A DNA stretch of 64,000 nt from an uncultured Mycoplasmatota bacterium. GTDB taxonomy: Bacteria > Bacillota_I > Bacilli_A > RF39 > UBA660. The stretch's first letter is position 1. Each line of letters starts with the position of its first letter. The notes under the pieces are model-generated. The model ran no database searches, had not been told where the DNA came from, and worked only from the letters and a program-made list of their open reading frames with translations. The DNA lies in assembly GCA_900552495.1 (NCBI GenBank), contig URZY01000004.1, forward strand, positions 115,351 through 179,350. Reading direction: 5' to 3'. Positions 52,048 to 61,587 of the stretch are shown here, piece after piece. A program made the position numbers and the translations under genes.

Positions 52048-52566
52048 ATGGCATACTTTAAACCAGATGTATATAAAAAGACAATTTTTGATATTGATTA
52101 TAAAGAATTAAAGAAGCAAGGAATTAAGTGTTTAGTGTTTGATTTGGATAATACATTGGGACTTATTGATGAAGAAAAATGTCCTGATAATGTTAAAAAG
52201 CTAATTAAGAAGTTAAAAAAAGATTTCTTTGTTTATGTTAGTTCAAATAATTATAAAAAAAGGATTTCCAAGTTCATTAATGATTTAGATATAGAGGGTG
52301 AATCATTTAGTTTAAAACCGCTTCCTAAGGGATTGATGCGAATTAGGAGAAGATGTGGAGTAAAAAAAGAAGAAATAGCAATGATTGGAGATCAAATTAT
52401 TACAGATATATTCTCTGGAAAGTTATATGGGGTAAAAACAATTTTGGTAGATCCGCTTGGTGTGAAAGATTTAAAAATTACTGGGTTGAATAGAAAGATC
52501 GAAGGGAGTATTTTAAAAAGATATGAAAAGTTAGGGGTTTTTAAGAAAGGAAGTTATTATGGATAG
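52048..52566 (+). CDS. yqeG: YqeG family HAD IIIA phosphatase
   Basis: 172 residues. HAD motifs are DLDNTLGLI (about 33-41), VSSNN (motif II) and PKGLMRIRRRCG with GDQIITDIFSGK (motifs III and IV). N-terminal FKPDVYKKTIFDIDYKELKKQGIKCLVFD matches YqeG. Substrate unknown; a phosphatidylglycerophosphate phosphatase role is known for relatives. It overlaps yqeH by eight bases, as in the conserved Firmicutes pair. Confidence 0.9.
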   Translation: MAYFKPDVYKKTIFDIDYKELKKQGIKCLVFDLDNTLGLIDEEKCPDNVKKLIKKLKKDFFVYVSSNNYKKRISKFINDLDIEGESFSLKPLPKGLMRIRRRCGVKKEEIAMIGDQIITDIFSGKLYGVKTILVDPLGVKDLKITGLNRKIEGSILKRYEKLGVFKKGSYYG

Positions 52567-53569
52567 TGGTAAGAAATGCTTAGGCTGTGGTGTTTTACTG
52601 CAAGAAGAAAATATACTTCAAGAAGGATATACAACTAGCTTAGAAAATGATATTTGTCAGAGATGTTTTAGAATGAAGAATTATGGTGAATATCAAGTCG
52701 TTGCTAAATCAAATGAGGAATATCTTAATATACTTAAAAGTGTTGCTGAGACGAAGGATTTAGTTTTATATATTACAGATTTACTAAATTTAGAAAACAA
52801 TCTAGAAGAGATTAGAAACTTAATTCCTAATAAAATGATTTTAGTTTTAAATAAAAAAGATGCTTTACCTAAGTCAGTAAAAGAAGAAAAATTAATTGCA
52901 TATTTAGATAGTATGAATATTCATTTTGAAGAAGTTATAGTTATTAGTGCGTATAAGAATTATAATATTGATTATTTACTTCGACGAATTAAATATCATC
53001 AAACATCGAAGAAAGTATATGTTGTTGGACATACAAATGCTGGTAAGAGTAGTTTAATTAATAAATTGATTCAAAATTATTCTGATAAAACCCAAGAATT
53101 GACAATGTCCCCACTCCCATCGACGACATTAAATACCATTAATATTGAGATAAATGATTATTTAACATTAATAGATACACCGGGATTGGTTGAGAATGGC
53201 TCAATTTTAAATCATGTAGATGAAAAAATGGTAAAGAAAATTTCTCCACGAAAAGAAATTAAGCCGAAGACTTATCAATTACGAAGAAATCAATCAATTA
53301 TAATTGAGGATTTGATTAGGATTGATTATGTCGAGGGCGATAAAAATAGTTTTACTGTTTTTGTTTCTAATGATTTAAATATTAAAAGATTACTTAATTC
53401 GGCTAATCATGATGATTTGAAAGATTTAAATAAGAGTACTTATCAAATGAAATATGATGAGGATTTAGTAATTACAGGACTTGGTTTTGTTAAAATAGTA
53501 GACAAGTGTGTAATAGATGTTTATATCAATAAGGACGTAGAAGTATATACGAGAAAGTCCTTGATTTAA
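52559..53569 (+). CDS. yqeH: Ribosome biogenesis GTPase YqeH
   Basis: 336-residue circularly permuted GTPase for 30S assembly. An N-terminal zinc finger (CLGCGVLLQ...CQRCFRMKNYGE, about 6-45) precedes G4 (NKKDALP), then G1 (GHTNAGKSSLINKL) and G3 (DTPGL), and a C-terminal RNA/protein-binding domain. It is the second permuted GTPase of the window, after rbgA. Start ATG 52559 lies inside yqeG with GAAAGGAAG upstream. Confidence 0.94.
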   Translation: MDSGKKCLGCGVLLQEENILQEGYTTSLENDICQRCFRMKNYGEYQVVAKSNEEYLNILKSVAETKDLVLYITDLLNLENNLEEIRNLIPNKMILVLNKKDALPKSVKEEKLIAYLDSMNIHFEEVIVISAYKNYNIDYLLRRIKYHQTSKKVYVVGHTNAGKSSLINKLIQNYSDKTQELTMSPLPSTTLNTINIEINDYLTLIDTPGLVENGSILNHVDEKMVKKISPRKEIKPKTYQLRRNQSIIIEDLIRIDYVEGDKNSFTVFVSNDLNIKRLLNSANHDDLKDLNKSTYQMKYDEDLVITGLGFVKIVDKCVIDVYINKDVEVYTRKSLI

Positions 53570-53594
53570 CTTACGTAAAGTGCGTAAGTTTTTC
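53568..53594 (+). terminator. Terminator after yqeH
   Basis: AACTTACG (53568-53575) pairs with CGTAAGTT (53583-53590) around 7 nt, with TTTC behind. It overlaps the stop codon. Confidence 0.75.
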
Positions 53595-53643
53595 TTTACA
53601 AGGAAAAAAGTGAGTATTAGAATATAGAAGTGGTGGTGATGAT

Positions 53644-54210
53644 ATGAATAAAATAGTAGATGCAAGCGGAGTGGAAATTATGCGTTTATCATATGCTTTA
53701 GTGGAAGATGACTTTTCAAGTGATGATATAAGGGAGGCTAAGACTGCCTTACAAGCATATAAAGATAATATGGATGAAGTGATGGCAACTAGTAAAAGGG
53801 AAATAAAAAAAGAAAAACTTTGTCAACTTAGAAATGTTGTATTGAGATTAATTGGAGATTCTTCTTTAGATATGACCGATAAAGAAATTGAAGTTTTAAA
53901 TAAGAAATTGCTTTTGGCTGGAAGATTTAGACAATTTTTTGTAAAATTGGATGGAGTTATAACAGAAGATAATTGCAGAGATGTATTGAAACTAGCAAAG
54001 TTTACAGAACAAAACTTCTTGAGTAATTATAATTATTTAGATGAAGTCCATAGAGTATATGATTTAGAGGCAAATGGTATTTCATATTATCCAATTAAAT
54101 CTACTGATGAGCAAGACTTTACCGACTTCTTTTATGAGGAATTTAAAAATATAAAAACACGTTCAAAAACAGGAAAGGAATTAAGACAAAAAGTTAAGAG
54201 TGGGAATTAA
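53644..54210 (+). CDS. Protein of unknown function (188 aa)
   Basis: Unrecognised, soluble, all-helical by composition, with charged heptad-like stretches (DDIREAKTALQAYKDNMDEVMATSKREIKKEKLCQLRNVV, about 25-64). No catalytic signature and no signal peptide. The ATG has a GTGGTGATG-type upstream site. It is followed after 14 bases by another unknown helical gene, and together they fill the gap between yqeH and dnaG. Possibly a structural pair. Confidence 0.65.
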   Translation: MNKIVDASGVEIMRLSYALVEDDFSSDDIREAKTALQAYKDNMDEVMATSKREIKKEKLCQLRNVVLRLIGDSSLDMTDKEIEVLNKKLLLAGRFRQFFVKLDGVITEDNCRDVLKLAKFTEQNFLSNYNYLDEVHRVYDLEANGISYYPIKSTDEQDFTDFFYEEFKNIKTRSKTGKELRQKVKSGN

Positions 54211-54224
54211 GAGACTTAATATAT

Positions 54225-54836
54225 ATGGTTTCTTTGTCACTCGGAATGGTACAAAAAACAATGAATATTGATAAAGATGAAGAATTAATAGAGTTTGATT
54301 ATTTATTTTTTGAGGAAATGAGAGTTTCTTCATTAAATGATGTATTAATGAAAATTTTTCGGATGATTGATGACGCAACAAAATGGCGGAATAGTTTTCA
54401 ACATCAACAGAGGTGTGTTGATGCTAAAATAAAAGTGCTAAGTAAGTTTAGTGAAAAATTGGGTAAAAAAATGGGAATTACTAGCTTAGGTAGATTATTA
54501 AGCGAGGAAACTTATTTGGAAACTCAATATAGTACGGTGGATAGTTATTTATATCAATTGACAGTAGCTTTAAGAGTTGCAAATGAAGATAATTATTCGG
54601 AGGTTAATAAAATAGTTGAATATGCTAGAGAAAAGTATTTAAGAGATAGAGATACTGTTGAGGGCTTAAGACAGGGGGGTATGACTTGTGATGAGCAATT
54701 TGTTAGTAATAATGACTTTTCAAAAGAATTTTATTTAACTAAGCAATTTATTGATGGAAAATTAGAAAACTTAATATTAAATAGTATTGATAAAAAAACA
54801 AGTAGAGTTAAAAGTAAGGCAGATGATAAAAAGTAG
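54225..54836 (+). CDS. Protein of unknown function (203 aa)
   Basis: Unrecognised soluble helical protein. The start is uncertain: ATG 54225 has no ribosome site, and ATG codons at 54246 and 54261 are alternatives that would leave about 196 and 191 residues. Residues 70-140 contain a long Lys/Glu-rich helical run (AKIKVLSKFSEKLGKKMGI...VDSYLYQLTVALRV). The C-terminus is a basic tail (KKTSRVKSKADDKK). Probably cotranscribed with the preceding unknown gene. It does not resemble any dnaG-operon gene of Bacillus. Confidence 0.6.
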   Translation: MVSLSLGMVQKTMNIDKDEELIEFDYLFFEEMRVSSLNDVLMKIFRMIDDATKWRNSFQHQQRCVDAKIKVLSKFSEKLGKKMGITSLGRLLSEETYLETQYSTVDSYLYQLTVALRVANEDNYSEVNKIVEYAREKYLRDRDTVEGLRQGGMTCDEQFVSNNDFSKEFYLTKQFIDGKLENLILNSIDKKTSRVKSKADDKK

Positions 54837-54904
54837 TGGTAAGACTCTTCTAAAATAGGAGAAAAGATGTTATAATTAGACTTAGTTGTGAGGGAGTGAT
54901 GTTG

Positions 54905-56635
54905 ATGAACAATGATCTTGCTAATGAAATTAGACGTAAGATAGATATAGTTGACATCATAGGTGAGAGAATACCATTAGTGGCGCGAGGAAAAAATTTT
55001 TTTGGAGTTTGTCCTTTTCATGATGATTCTAATCCTTCAATGAGTGTATCGCGTGAAAAGCAGATATATACGTGTTTTTCTTGTCATGCAACAGGCAATG
55101 TTTTTACTTTTTTGATGGATTATGAACATATTGATTTTAAAGAGGCGCTTCGCTATTTAGGTGAAAGAGTTGGCGTTAATGTTAGTGGTATTCAAGTAAA
55201 GCATAAAAGTACAAAATATGATAAATTATATGATGCATATGATTTTGCAGTGAAGTATTATCAAAATAATTTATCAAGTAGTTATGGTCGAGGAGCGAAG
55301 GCGTATTTAGCAAGTCGTGGTATTAATGAAGAGATAATTAAAGAATTTGAAATTGGTTTGTCTTTAGAGTCGAAAAATGATTTGACACAGTTACTGGTAA
55401 AGAAAAATTACGATTTGGCGGTTTTAAACAGAATTGGTTTGACTAGTGATGATCATGATATATATAATGATCGGATTATGTTTCCACTTTATGACGTAGC
55501 TGGGAAAACGGTTGGTTTTAGTGGGCGTATTTATAAGGAGACTGGTCAAAATAAGTATTTGAATACTAAGGAAACAGAGATTTTTAAAAAGGGTGAAATG
55601 CTTTATCATTATCATGTTGCTAGAGAAGAATGTCGTTTAAAGAAAAGTGTTATTGTAATGGAAGGTTTTATGGATGTTATTAGAGCTAGTACCATAGGAA
55701 TAAAAAATACAGTAGCTTTGATGGGAACGGCACTTACAAAAGAACAAATTAATTTATTGAAACGCTTATCTAATAATATTGTTTTATGTTTAGATGGCGA
55801 TGGGCCGGGTGTTCATGCAGCAATTGGAATTGGGGATACTTTATTAGAACAGGGAATCGAAGTTAAAGTGATTTCTTTACCTGATAATGATGATCCTGAT
55901 AGTTTTATATTAAAACACGGCAAAGAGCGCTTTATAGGTTTAGTTGAAAATCCGGTTAACTTTAGTGATTTTAAGATTGCCAAATTAAGAGAAAATGTTG
56001 ATTTTAGAAGTGATTTAGAAAAAGCTAATTATATTAATGCTGTATTAAAAGAAACAACTTTGGTTAATGATCCAATTAGAGTTGAAGTTGTGCTTAAAAG
56101 ACTTGCAAAAGAATTCGATTTGAGTTATAATACACTGGAAATGCGATTTAATGACTTTAAAGCACAAAAAGAGGTCCCTAAACATCAAGTACAAAGTGTT
56201 AGTTTTAAAGAAAAGGTTGTTAAAAAGGATAAGTATATTAAAGCCGTCGAACAAATTTTATACTTTATGCTTAATAATGATATGGCAGTTAGCCAGGTAG
56301 AGAGAGAACGACTTATTTTTCCAAGTGAAGAGTCGCGGGCACTATCAAGTGAAATTATCTACTATTATAAGAAATATGGGAGTATCAATGTGGCGGATTT
56401 TTATACTTATATTCAAGATAAAGAGAATCTTCTAATCTTATTAAATGAAATCTTAGCTGGTAATTACAATGAGAAAACTACAAAAGAAGAGTTGTTTGAA
56501 TATTTTAAAGTGGTTCGTGATTACGGAATAAACCAAGAAATTAAAAGATTGACAAATTTAATGAAAAAGGAAGTAGATCCATTGGAACAAGCAAAGATTG
56601 TTGAAAAGATTAGAAAGCTTAGAATAGGAGAATAG
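54905..56635 (+). CDS. dnaG: DNA primase
   Basis: Makes RNA primers for replication. The N-terminal zinc-binding domain is [14 protein letters not shown]...CFSCHATG (C..H..C..C), the Toprim core carries [11 protein letters not shown] and [13 protein letters not shown], and a helicase-binding C-terminal domain follows. About 576 residues. ATG 54905 is chosen because GTGAGGGAG (54888-54896) is spaced correctly; the earlier GTG and ATG overlap it. A TATAAT is at 54871-54876. First gene of a dnaG-sigA-trmK operon. Confidence 0.96.
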   Translation: MNNDLANEIRRKIDIVDIIGERIPLVARGKNFFGVCPFHDDSNPSMSVSREKQIYTCFSCHATGNVFTFLMDYEHIDFKEALRYLGERVGVNVSGIQVKHKSTKYDKLYDAYDFAVKYYQNNLSSSYGRGAKAYLASRGINEEIIKEFEIGLSLESKNDLTQLLVKKNYDLAVLNRIGLTSDDHDIYNDRIMFPLYDVAGKTVGFSGRIYKETGQNKYLNTKETEIFKKGEMLYHYHVAREECRLKKSVIVMEGFMDVIRASTIGIKNTVALMGTALTKEQINLLKRLSNNIVLCLDGDGPGVHAAIGIGDTLLEQGIEVKVISLPDNDDPDSFILKHGKERFIGLVENPVNFSDFKIAKLRENVDFRSDLEKANYINAVLKETTLVNDPIRVEVVLKRLAKEFDLSYNTLEMRFNDFKAQKEVPKHQVQSVSFKEKVVKKDKYIKAVEQILYFMLNNDMAVSQVERERLIFPSEESRALSSEIIYYYKKYGSINVADFYTYIQDKENLLILLNEILAGNYNEKTTKEELFEYFKVVRDYGINQEIKRLTNLMKKEVDPLEQAKIVEKIRKLRIGE

Positions 56636-56637
56636 AC

Positions 56638-57729
56638 ATGGTTGGAGAAATTAAAACATTAGAGGAAAGAAAAAGTAAGTTACTAGCGTTAGGGAAAAAG
56701 CAAGGTTTTATTACTTATGAACAATTGGCTGATGAATTAAAAGGGCTTGATGTTGACAGCGATTCGTTAGATGAATTATATAATGCTTTAATGGAAGCAG
56801 AAATTGATATTGTAACTGAAGATGGTAGCGATGATGCTTCTGGAGAAGAAATAACTCAAGATGTTATAGTTGAAGACTTGACTTTATCAAAAGATGTTAA
56901 AATAAATGATCCTGTTCGTATGTATCTAAAAGAGATTGGTAGAATTAATTTGCTTACATCCGATGAAGAGTTTGAATATGCAAAAAGAGCTGAAGAGGGT
57001 GATGAGGAAGCAAAAAGAATGTTGGCTGAATCTAATCTTCGTTTGGTAGTTAGTATTGCTAAAAGATATGTCGGACGCGGAATGTTATTTCTAGATTTGA
57101 TTCAAGAAGGTAATATAGGTTTGATGAAAGCAGTTGATAAATTTGATCCAACTAAGGGATATAAATTTTCAACTTATGCTACATGGTGGATTAGACAAGC
57201 AATTACACGTGCAATAGCCGATCAAGCGAGAACAATCCGCGTACCAGTTCATATGGTTGAAACAATTAATAAATTAGCAAGAATTCAACGTCAGTTAACT
57301 CAAGAATTAAATCGTGAACCAACAGATGAGGAAATTGCTAAAAAGTTAGGTGTGTCTATTGAAAAAGTGCGTGAAGTATATAAAATCAGTCAAGATCCAG
57401 TATCTTTGGAAACACCAATCGGTGAAGAGGATGATTCACACTTAGGTGATTTCTTGAGAGACGAGAAGACAATGGGACCAGAAGAATATGCAACAGTAGA
57501 AATGTTAAAAGAAGAATTAAGTGGTGTACTTGCAACTTTAACTGAACGCGAAGAAAAAGTACTGAGACTTAGATTTGGGCTTGATGATGGACAATGTAGA
57601 ACTCTAGAAGAAGTTGGACAAATTTTTGGAGTTACAAGAGAGAGAATTCGTCAAATTGAAGCTAAGGCTTTAAGAAAACTTAGACACCCATCTCGCTCTA
57701 GAAAGTTAAAGGATTTCTTAACGGAGTAA
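56638..57729 (+). CDS. sigA: Primary sigma factor SigA (RpoD)
   Basis: 363 residues. Region 1.1 (about 1-60), region 1.2 ([21 protein letters not shown]), region 2 ([62 protein letters not shown]), region 3 ([16 protein letters not shown]) and 4.2 ([21 protein letters not shown]) are all intact. It starts two bases after dnaG. The -10/-35 hexamers across this window fit its specificity. Confidence 0.97.
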   Translation: MVGEIKTLEERKSKLLALGKKQGFITYEQLADELKGLDVDSDSLDELYNALMEAEIDIVTEDGSDDASGEEITQDVIVEDLTLSKDVKINDPVRMYLKEIGRINLLTSDEEFEYAKRAEEGDEEAKRMLAESNLRLVVSIAKRYVGRGMLFLDLIQEGNIGLMKAVDKFDPTKGYKFSTYATWWIRQAITRAIADQARTIRVPVHMVETINKLARIQRQLTQELNREPTDEEIAKKLGVSIEKVREVYKISQDPVSLETPIGEEDDSHLGDFLRDEKTMGPEEYATVEMLKEELSGVLATLTEREEKVLRLRFGLDDGQCRTLEEVGQIFGVTRERIRQIEAKALRKLRHPSRSRKLKDFLTE

Positions 57730-58394
57730 TGAAAATAAATAATCGTTTGAAAACAATTGGGGATTTAGTGGAAGCTAATTCCTTTTGTTTAGATGTTGGT
57801 TGTGACCATGCCTTTTTGGATATATATTTAGTAAAAAAAGGGATAGGTATTAAAGCCGTTGCTTCTGATATATTAGAAGGCCCGCTTAGTCAAGCAAAAC
57901 AAAATATAAAAAAAGAGGGATTAGAAAAGGAAATAGAAACTAGACTTGGAAATGGCTTGGAAACATATAGTAGTGAAGTAGATACGGTAATTATTTCTGG
58001 TATGGGTGGCAGAAATATGATTGGAATATTTAAAAATAAATTAAATATATTGAAGAAGATAGAAACAATTATTATTAGTCCGAATAACTATCAAGAAGAT
58101 ATAAAAAGATTTTTATGTAAAAATGGTTTTATGATTGCTGATGAGGTATTAGTAAAAGAAAAAAAGTTTATTTACCAAATAATTAAGTTTAAACGTGGTA
58201 AAAAACATTATAGTAAAAAGGAGTACTTCTTTGGACCAATTAATTTAGAAAAAAAAGATAAATTATTTTATGAATACTTTCAAAGAGAAGTTAAATCAAG
58301 AGAGATATTAATAGAAGTTTTACCTAAAAATTATCGATTAAAAAAATTTATAGTTAAGAGAAAAATTAAAATGATAAAAGAAGAATTGAGATGA
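57729..58394 (+). CDS. trmK: tRNA (adenine-22 N1)-methyltransferase TrmK
   Basis: SAM-dependent methyltransferase (YqfN) modifying A22 of tRNA. SAM motif I is CLDVGCDHAFLDIYLV, then ASDILEGPLSQAKQNI, a DTVIISGMGGRNMIGIF catalytic loop and IISPNNYQEDIKRFL. 221 residues. It shares one base with the sigA stop (TAATG), and the same neighbourhood is found in Bacillus. Confidence 0.92.
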   Translation: MKINNRLKTIGDLVEANSFCLDVGCDHAFLDIYLVKKGIGIKAVASDILEGPLSQAKQNIKKEGLEKEIETRLGNGLETYSSEVDTVIISGMGGRNMIGIFKNKLNILKKIETIIISPNNYQEDIKRFLCKNGFMIADEVLVKEKKFIYQIIKFKRGKKHYSKKEYFFGPINLEKKDKLFYEYFQREVKSREILIEVLPKNYRLKKFIVKRKIKMIKEELR

Positions 58395-58406
58395 TTCTTC
58401 TTTTTT
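58376..58406 (+). terminator. Terminator after trmK
   Basis: An 11-bp stem (58376-58386 with 58394-58404) around 7 nt, ending in TTTTTT, overlaps the stop codon. Confidence 0.85.
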
Positions 58407-58460
58407 ATATATTGAAATTAATTTTTAACTATAATAGTTCGTTGTGGATTAGAAGTGCTT

Positions 58461-58529
58461 ATGTTTTTGGGATTTGCTGCATTGATTGTGTTAATGTCAG
58501 TGTATAATAAAATGCTTAATATAAAATAG
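58461..58529 (+). CDS. Possible hydrophobic micro-peptide (22 aa)
   Basis: In an otherwise empty 200-base gap an ORF reads MFLGFAALIVLMSVYNKMLN and two more residues, essentially one membrane helix with a Lys end. A TATAAT lies upstream (58430-58435) but has no good -35, and the ribosome site is poor (GAAGTG). It could be a small membrane peptide or chance. Confidence 0.25.
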   Translation: MFLGFAALIVLMSVYNKMLNIK

Positions 58530-58592
58530 TTTTTTTTCATAATAATGCACTGTATTAGTACTATTCTTAATGAGGGATTACTATATAAAAAT

Positions 58593-58619
58593 AAAAAACA
58601 AGTTTATTTTTCTTGTTTT
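58593..58619 (-). terminator. Terminator of the TIGR04086-like gene
   Basis: On the - strand AAAACAAG (58619-58612) pairs with CTTGTTTT (58602-58595) and a T-rich stretch follows. It overlaps the gene's 3' end. Confidence 0.7.
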
Positions 58620-58966
58620 CTTGATATTCCTACCATACTACCAAAGATTGTTGTTATAGTAATGATTAGATAGTAGAGTAGTAGTTTAAAAGTAAATGAC
58701 GATGTTAAAAGAGCACAAAGTAGTAGGATAGTAGTTAGTAAACCTGAGAGTTTGAGCCCTTCTAAATAACCTTTTTTAGTAGCACTTTGTCCAAGAAGGT
58801 AGGCATTTATAAAGAGAGAAAGTAGAAGGGTTATAAGTTTAATGATATTGTAGGCATTTGGTGATAAAATATTAAAATAATAAAGAGTTGTTGTAACAAT
58901 TAGGATAATAAAAATTGAAAGTAAAGTAGTACCTAAATAAATTAATAATTTTTTTAAGTTAGACAT
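58604..58966 (-). CDS. TIGR04086 (YrzE-like) family membrane protein
   Basis: About 120 residues forming four membrane helices, with small-residue and charged motifs in FINAYLLGQSATKKGYLEGLKLSGL between helices 2 and 3 and a final GSMVGISRK. This size, topology and the central 'G..a.kKG...Gl..G' loop match the TIGR04086/YrzE group, whose function is unknown. GAGGTGA precedes ATG 58966. It is a lone - strand gene. Confidence 0.75.
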   Translation of the reverse strand: MSNLKKLLIYLGTTLLSIFIILIVTTTLYYFNILSPNAYNIIKLITLLLSLFINAYLLGQSATKKGYLEGLKLSGLLTTILLLCALLTSSFTFKLLLYYLIITITTIFGSMVGISRKQEK

Positions 58967-59040
58967 ATTAGTCACCTCACTTAAATTTATGATATGTATA
59001 AAAAAATATGATTTAATTCATTATATAAATAGGTGATAAT

Positions 59041-59676
59041 ATGGAATTAATTACTATTCTATTTCGTTCTTTGTTTTTTTATGTTTCTATATTTATATTT
59101 TATAGAATGATGGGAAAAAGAGAAATAGGGGAGTTAAAGGTAGTTGATTTAGTAGTATCGATGTTACTAGCAAATATTGCTTCCTCAGGAATAGAGGATT
59201 ATTCCAATAGTATTTTTTTATCACTAGTACCTGTTTTAGCCTTGGTTTTATTACAAATAATTGTGTCGAAAATTTCGCTTAGATATGCGAAAGTGCGAAA
59301 AGTAGTTGATGGCAGTCCGTCAGTTATTATTAATCGAGGAAAAGTTAATTTTAAAGAAATGTTGGAGCAGAGATATAATTTAGATGATTTATTGATGGAA
59401 CTTAGGAGTCAGGGAATAAAGTCAATTGAAGAAGTTGATTATGCAATATTGGAAATTAGTGGACGATTATCTGTTTTTGTGAAAGATGATGATAAAAATT
59501 ATCCACTACCAGTAATTCTTGATGGTAAGGTTGATGAGGATGTTTTATTACAAATAGGGAAAGATAAGGATTGGTTGAGTGAGGCGTTAAGAGAGGAAAA
59601 TCTAAAACAGGAAGAAGTCTTCTATGGTTTTTATCGTGACGGGGAAATGTTTTTAATAAAAAACGATATAAAATGA
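59041..59676 (+). CDS. DUF421/YetF family membrane protein
   Basis: 211 residues. Three membrane helices are followed by a soluble domain. The signature YRMMGKREIGELKVVDLVVSMLLANIAS spans helix 1-2, VVDGSPSVIINRGKVNFKEMLEQRYNLDDLLMELRSQGI begins the cytoplasmic domain and IEEVDYAILEISGRLSVFVKDDDK ends it. Bacillus relatives (YetF, YdfS, YrbG, YdfR) include a calcium-binding channel and germination-associated proteins. Function here is unproven. AATAGGTGATAAT precedes the ATG. Confidence 0.9.
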   Translation: MELITILFRSLFFYVSIFIFYRMMGKREIGELKVVDLVVSMLLANIASSGIEDYSNSIFLSLVPVLALVLLQIIVSKISLRYAKVRKVVDGSPSVIINRGKVNFKEMLEQRYNLDDLLMELRSQGIKSIEEVDYAILEISGRLSVFVKDDDKNYPLPVILDGKVDEDVLLQIGKDKDWLSEALREENLKQEEVFYGFYRDGEMFLIKNDIK

Positions 59677-59720
59677 CAAAATATTCTAGTAGATTTTAGT
59701 AAAGTAATAACGGTGATATA

Positions 59721-60908
59721 ATGAAGAATATTTTGAAAGCACTACTGTTAAGTTGTGGAATTATTTTAATACTTATTGTTAGTGGACCTAAATTGCCTAG
59801 GGAAAGTATAAGTAAAGATGAAGAGCAATTTGGAGAAAAAAGAGGTATTTTTATTAGTTATATTGAACTTAGCAAGTATTTAAAAAATAAGAGTGCGGTA
59901 GAAGGCAAAGAGAATATTGATTTAATAATTAAAAATATTAAAGAATTAGGATTTAATGAAGTAATTGTTCAAGTTAGAAGTTTTAGTGATGCAATATATC
60001 CTTCAAAAATATTTCCTTGGAGTAGTGTGGTGTCTAGTGCAGAGGGGGTTGAAGGAAGTTTTGATATTTTAAAATATTTTATTGAAAAAGCCCATAAAGA
60101 AGAGGTTGAGTTTATTGCTTGGATTAATCCCTATCGTATAAGAAGTCAAGCAGATATCTCTGGTATTAGTAGTCAAAGTCCAGCTTATGCTTATTTAAAT
60201 AGTGATGTTGTTTATATTGGGGATGGTATTTATTTTAATCCTTCTAAGGAATATACTCATAATTTGGTGGTATCTGGGGTTTTAGAATTAGTAAAGAATT
60301 ATAAAGTTGATGGTGTTTTATTTGATGACTATTTTTATCCAAATAATGAAATTGATATTAAAGATTATGAAGCTTATATAGAAAGTAATGCATATATTAG
60401 CAAGGAACAGTATAATTTAGACGTTGTGAGTAGGCTCATTAAAGATGTTCATGATGTTTGTAATAAGTATGGTGTTTTGTTTGGAGTTTCTCCTGATGGT
60501 AATATTGAGAATAATTATAATAAAGTGTTTGCTGACGTAAAAAAATGGTGTAGTAGCAATGAGTATGTTGATTTTATAATGCCACAAATATATTATGGGT
60601 TTCTAAATGAGGCACGATCATTTAAGAAAGCTATTGATGAGTGGGAAAGTATAGTTACTGATTTAGATGTTGGACTTCAGATAGCATTGGCTTTTTATAA
60701 AGTAGGAGAAAATGATTATTATGCGAAAGGCGGTAGTAAGGAATGGATGGAAAATAAAGATATTATTATGAGAGAAATAATTATGAGTCGGAATTTAAAG
60801 CAATATGAGGGTTTTAGTTTGTTTAGATATGATTATTTATATAATGAAGATCTTTATAATGAAATGACGTTAAATGAAATTGAAAATATGAAAAAAGTTT
60901 TAAATTAG
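59721..60908 (+). CDS. GHL10 family extracytoplasmic glycosidase (YngK-like)
   Basis: 395 residues with an N-terminal signal anchor (about 5-22). The TIM-barrel domain PF02638 is recognised by RGIFISYIEL, GFNEVIVQVRSFSDAIYPS, VEFIAWINPYRI, NPSKEYTHNLVVSGVLELVKNYKVDGVLFDDYFYP and VDFIMPQIYYG. The acidic pair in LFDDYF is a plausible catalytic site. Relatives cleave wall-associated glycans. It stands directly before the pilin-like genes, with which it might share a transcript although a -10-like TATAAT lies between them. Confidence 0.9.
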   Translation: MKNILKALLLSCGIILILIVSGPKLPRESISKDEEQFGEKRGIFISYIELSKYLKNKSAVEGKENIDLIIKNIKELGFNEVIVQVRSFSDAIYPSKIFPWSSVVSSAEGVEGSFDILKYFIEKAHKEEVEFIAWINPYRIRSQADISGISSQSPAYAYLNSDVVYIGDGIYFNPSKEYTHNLVVSGVLELVKNYKVDGVLFDDYFYPNNEIDIKDYEAYIESNAYISKEQYNLDVVSRLIKDVHDVCNKYGVLFGVSPDGNIENNYNKVFADVKKWCSSNEYVDFIMPQIYYGFLNEARSFKKAIDEWESIVTDLDVGLQIALAFYKVGENDYYAKGGSKEWMENKDIIMREIIMSRNLKQYEGFSLFRYDYLYNEDLYNEMTLNEIENMKKVLN

Positions 60909-60963
60909 TGGTCAACTTCCTAGAAAGTTTGTTATAATGGTTAAGATAGGAAGGTGTATTGGT

Positions 60964-61557
60964 GTGAAGAGAAATTCTGGTTTTACAATGATTGAGTTAT
61001 TAGTGGCGATTGTTGTTTTAGGAATATTGATGGGTGTGGCAATACCAACTGTTTTGAATGTATTGACGGATAGTAGAAATAGAACTTATATAGATGATGC
61101 AATTAGAATGTCTTCAACTTTTGATCAGCAAATGCGAAAGGATAACATGATGCCTATCCCAGCAGTTGGGAGTTGTATTATGATGAATTTGACTTATTTA
61201 GATAATAATACTTTTAATGATGCTCCTTATGATGGTGAATATGATCGAGTATATTCATTTGTTGTTGCTAGGCGTGAGAATTTAAGTGATTATTATTACT
61301 ATCCGCGATTAGTTGAAAAACTTCCAAAGGGAGATAGTGGATATCGTGGTGTTGATTTAGTGGAAGTGGATAGATTATATGAGAAAGATGCCAAAGATAA
61401 GTATGTTAAAAGTATTGGAAAAACAAAGTTGTTTGATTCTTCTGAAAAGGCTGGGAATGTTACAGAACTTAAGTCTATATTGTCTGGATATGGAATAAGT
61501 TGTAATTCGGTTATTGTTTATGCACCTAGTGCAGAGGATGACAATCCAGATGATTAA
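60964..61557 (+). CDS. Type IV pilin-like protein A
   Basis: About 197 residues. KRNSGFTMIELLVAIVVLGILMGVAIPTV is a class III prepilin leader: cleavage Gly, +1 Phe, +5 Glu, hydrophobic helix with a proline kink. The exported domain has two Cys (VGSCIM, GISCNS). The GTG at 60964 is chosen because AGGAAGGTG lies at 60949-60957 and an upstream ATG overlaps a TATAAT. Shares a YSFVVARR.../YYYYPRLVEKLP block with the next gene (YSYVIMAKK/YYVQLVEGI), so they are paralogs. Confidence 0.8.
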   Translation: MKRNSGFTMIELLVAIVVLGILMGVAIPTVLNVLTDSRNRTYIDDAIRMSSTFDQQMRKDNMMPIPAVGSCIMMNLTYLDNNTFNDAPYDGEYDRVYSFVVARRENLSDYYYYPRLVEKLPKGDSGYRGVDLVEVDRLYEKDAKDKYVKSIGKTKLFDSSEKAGNVTELKSILSGYGISCNSVIVYAPSAEDDNPDD

Positions 61558-61587
61558 GTGGAATGGTAATTAGGTGGTGATTAGTAT

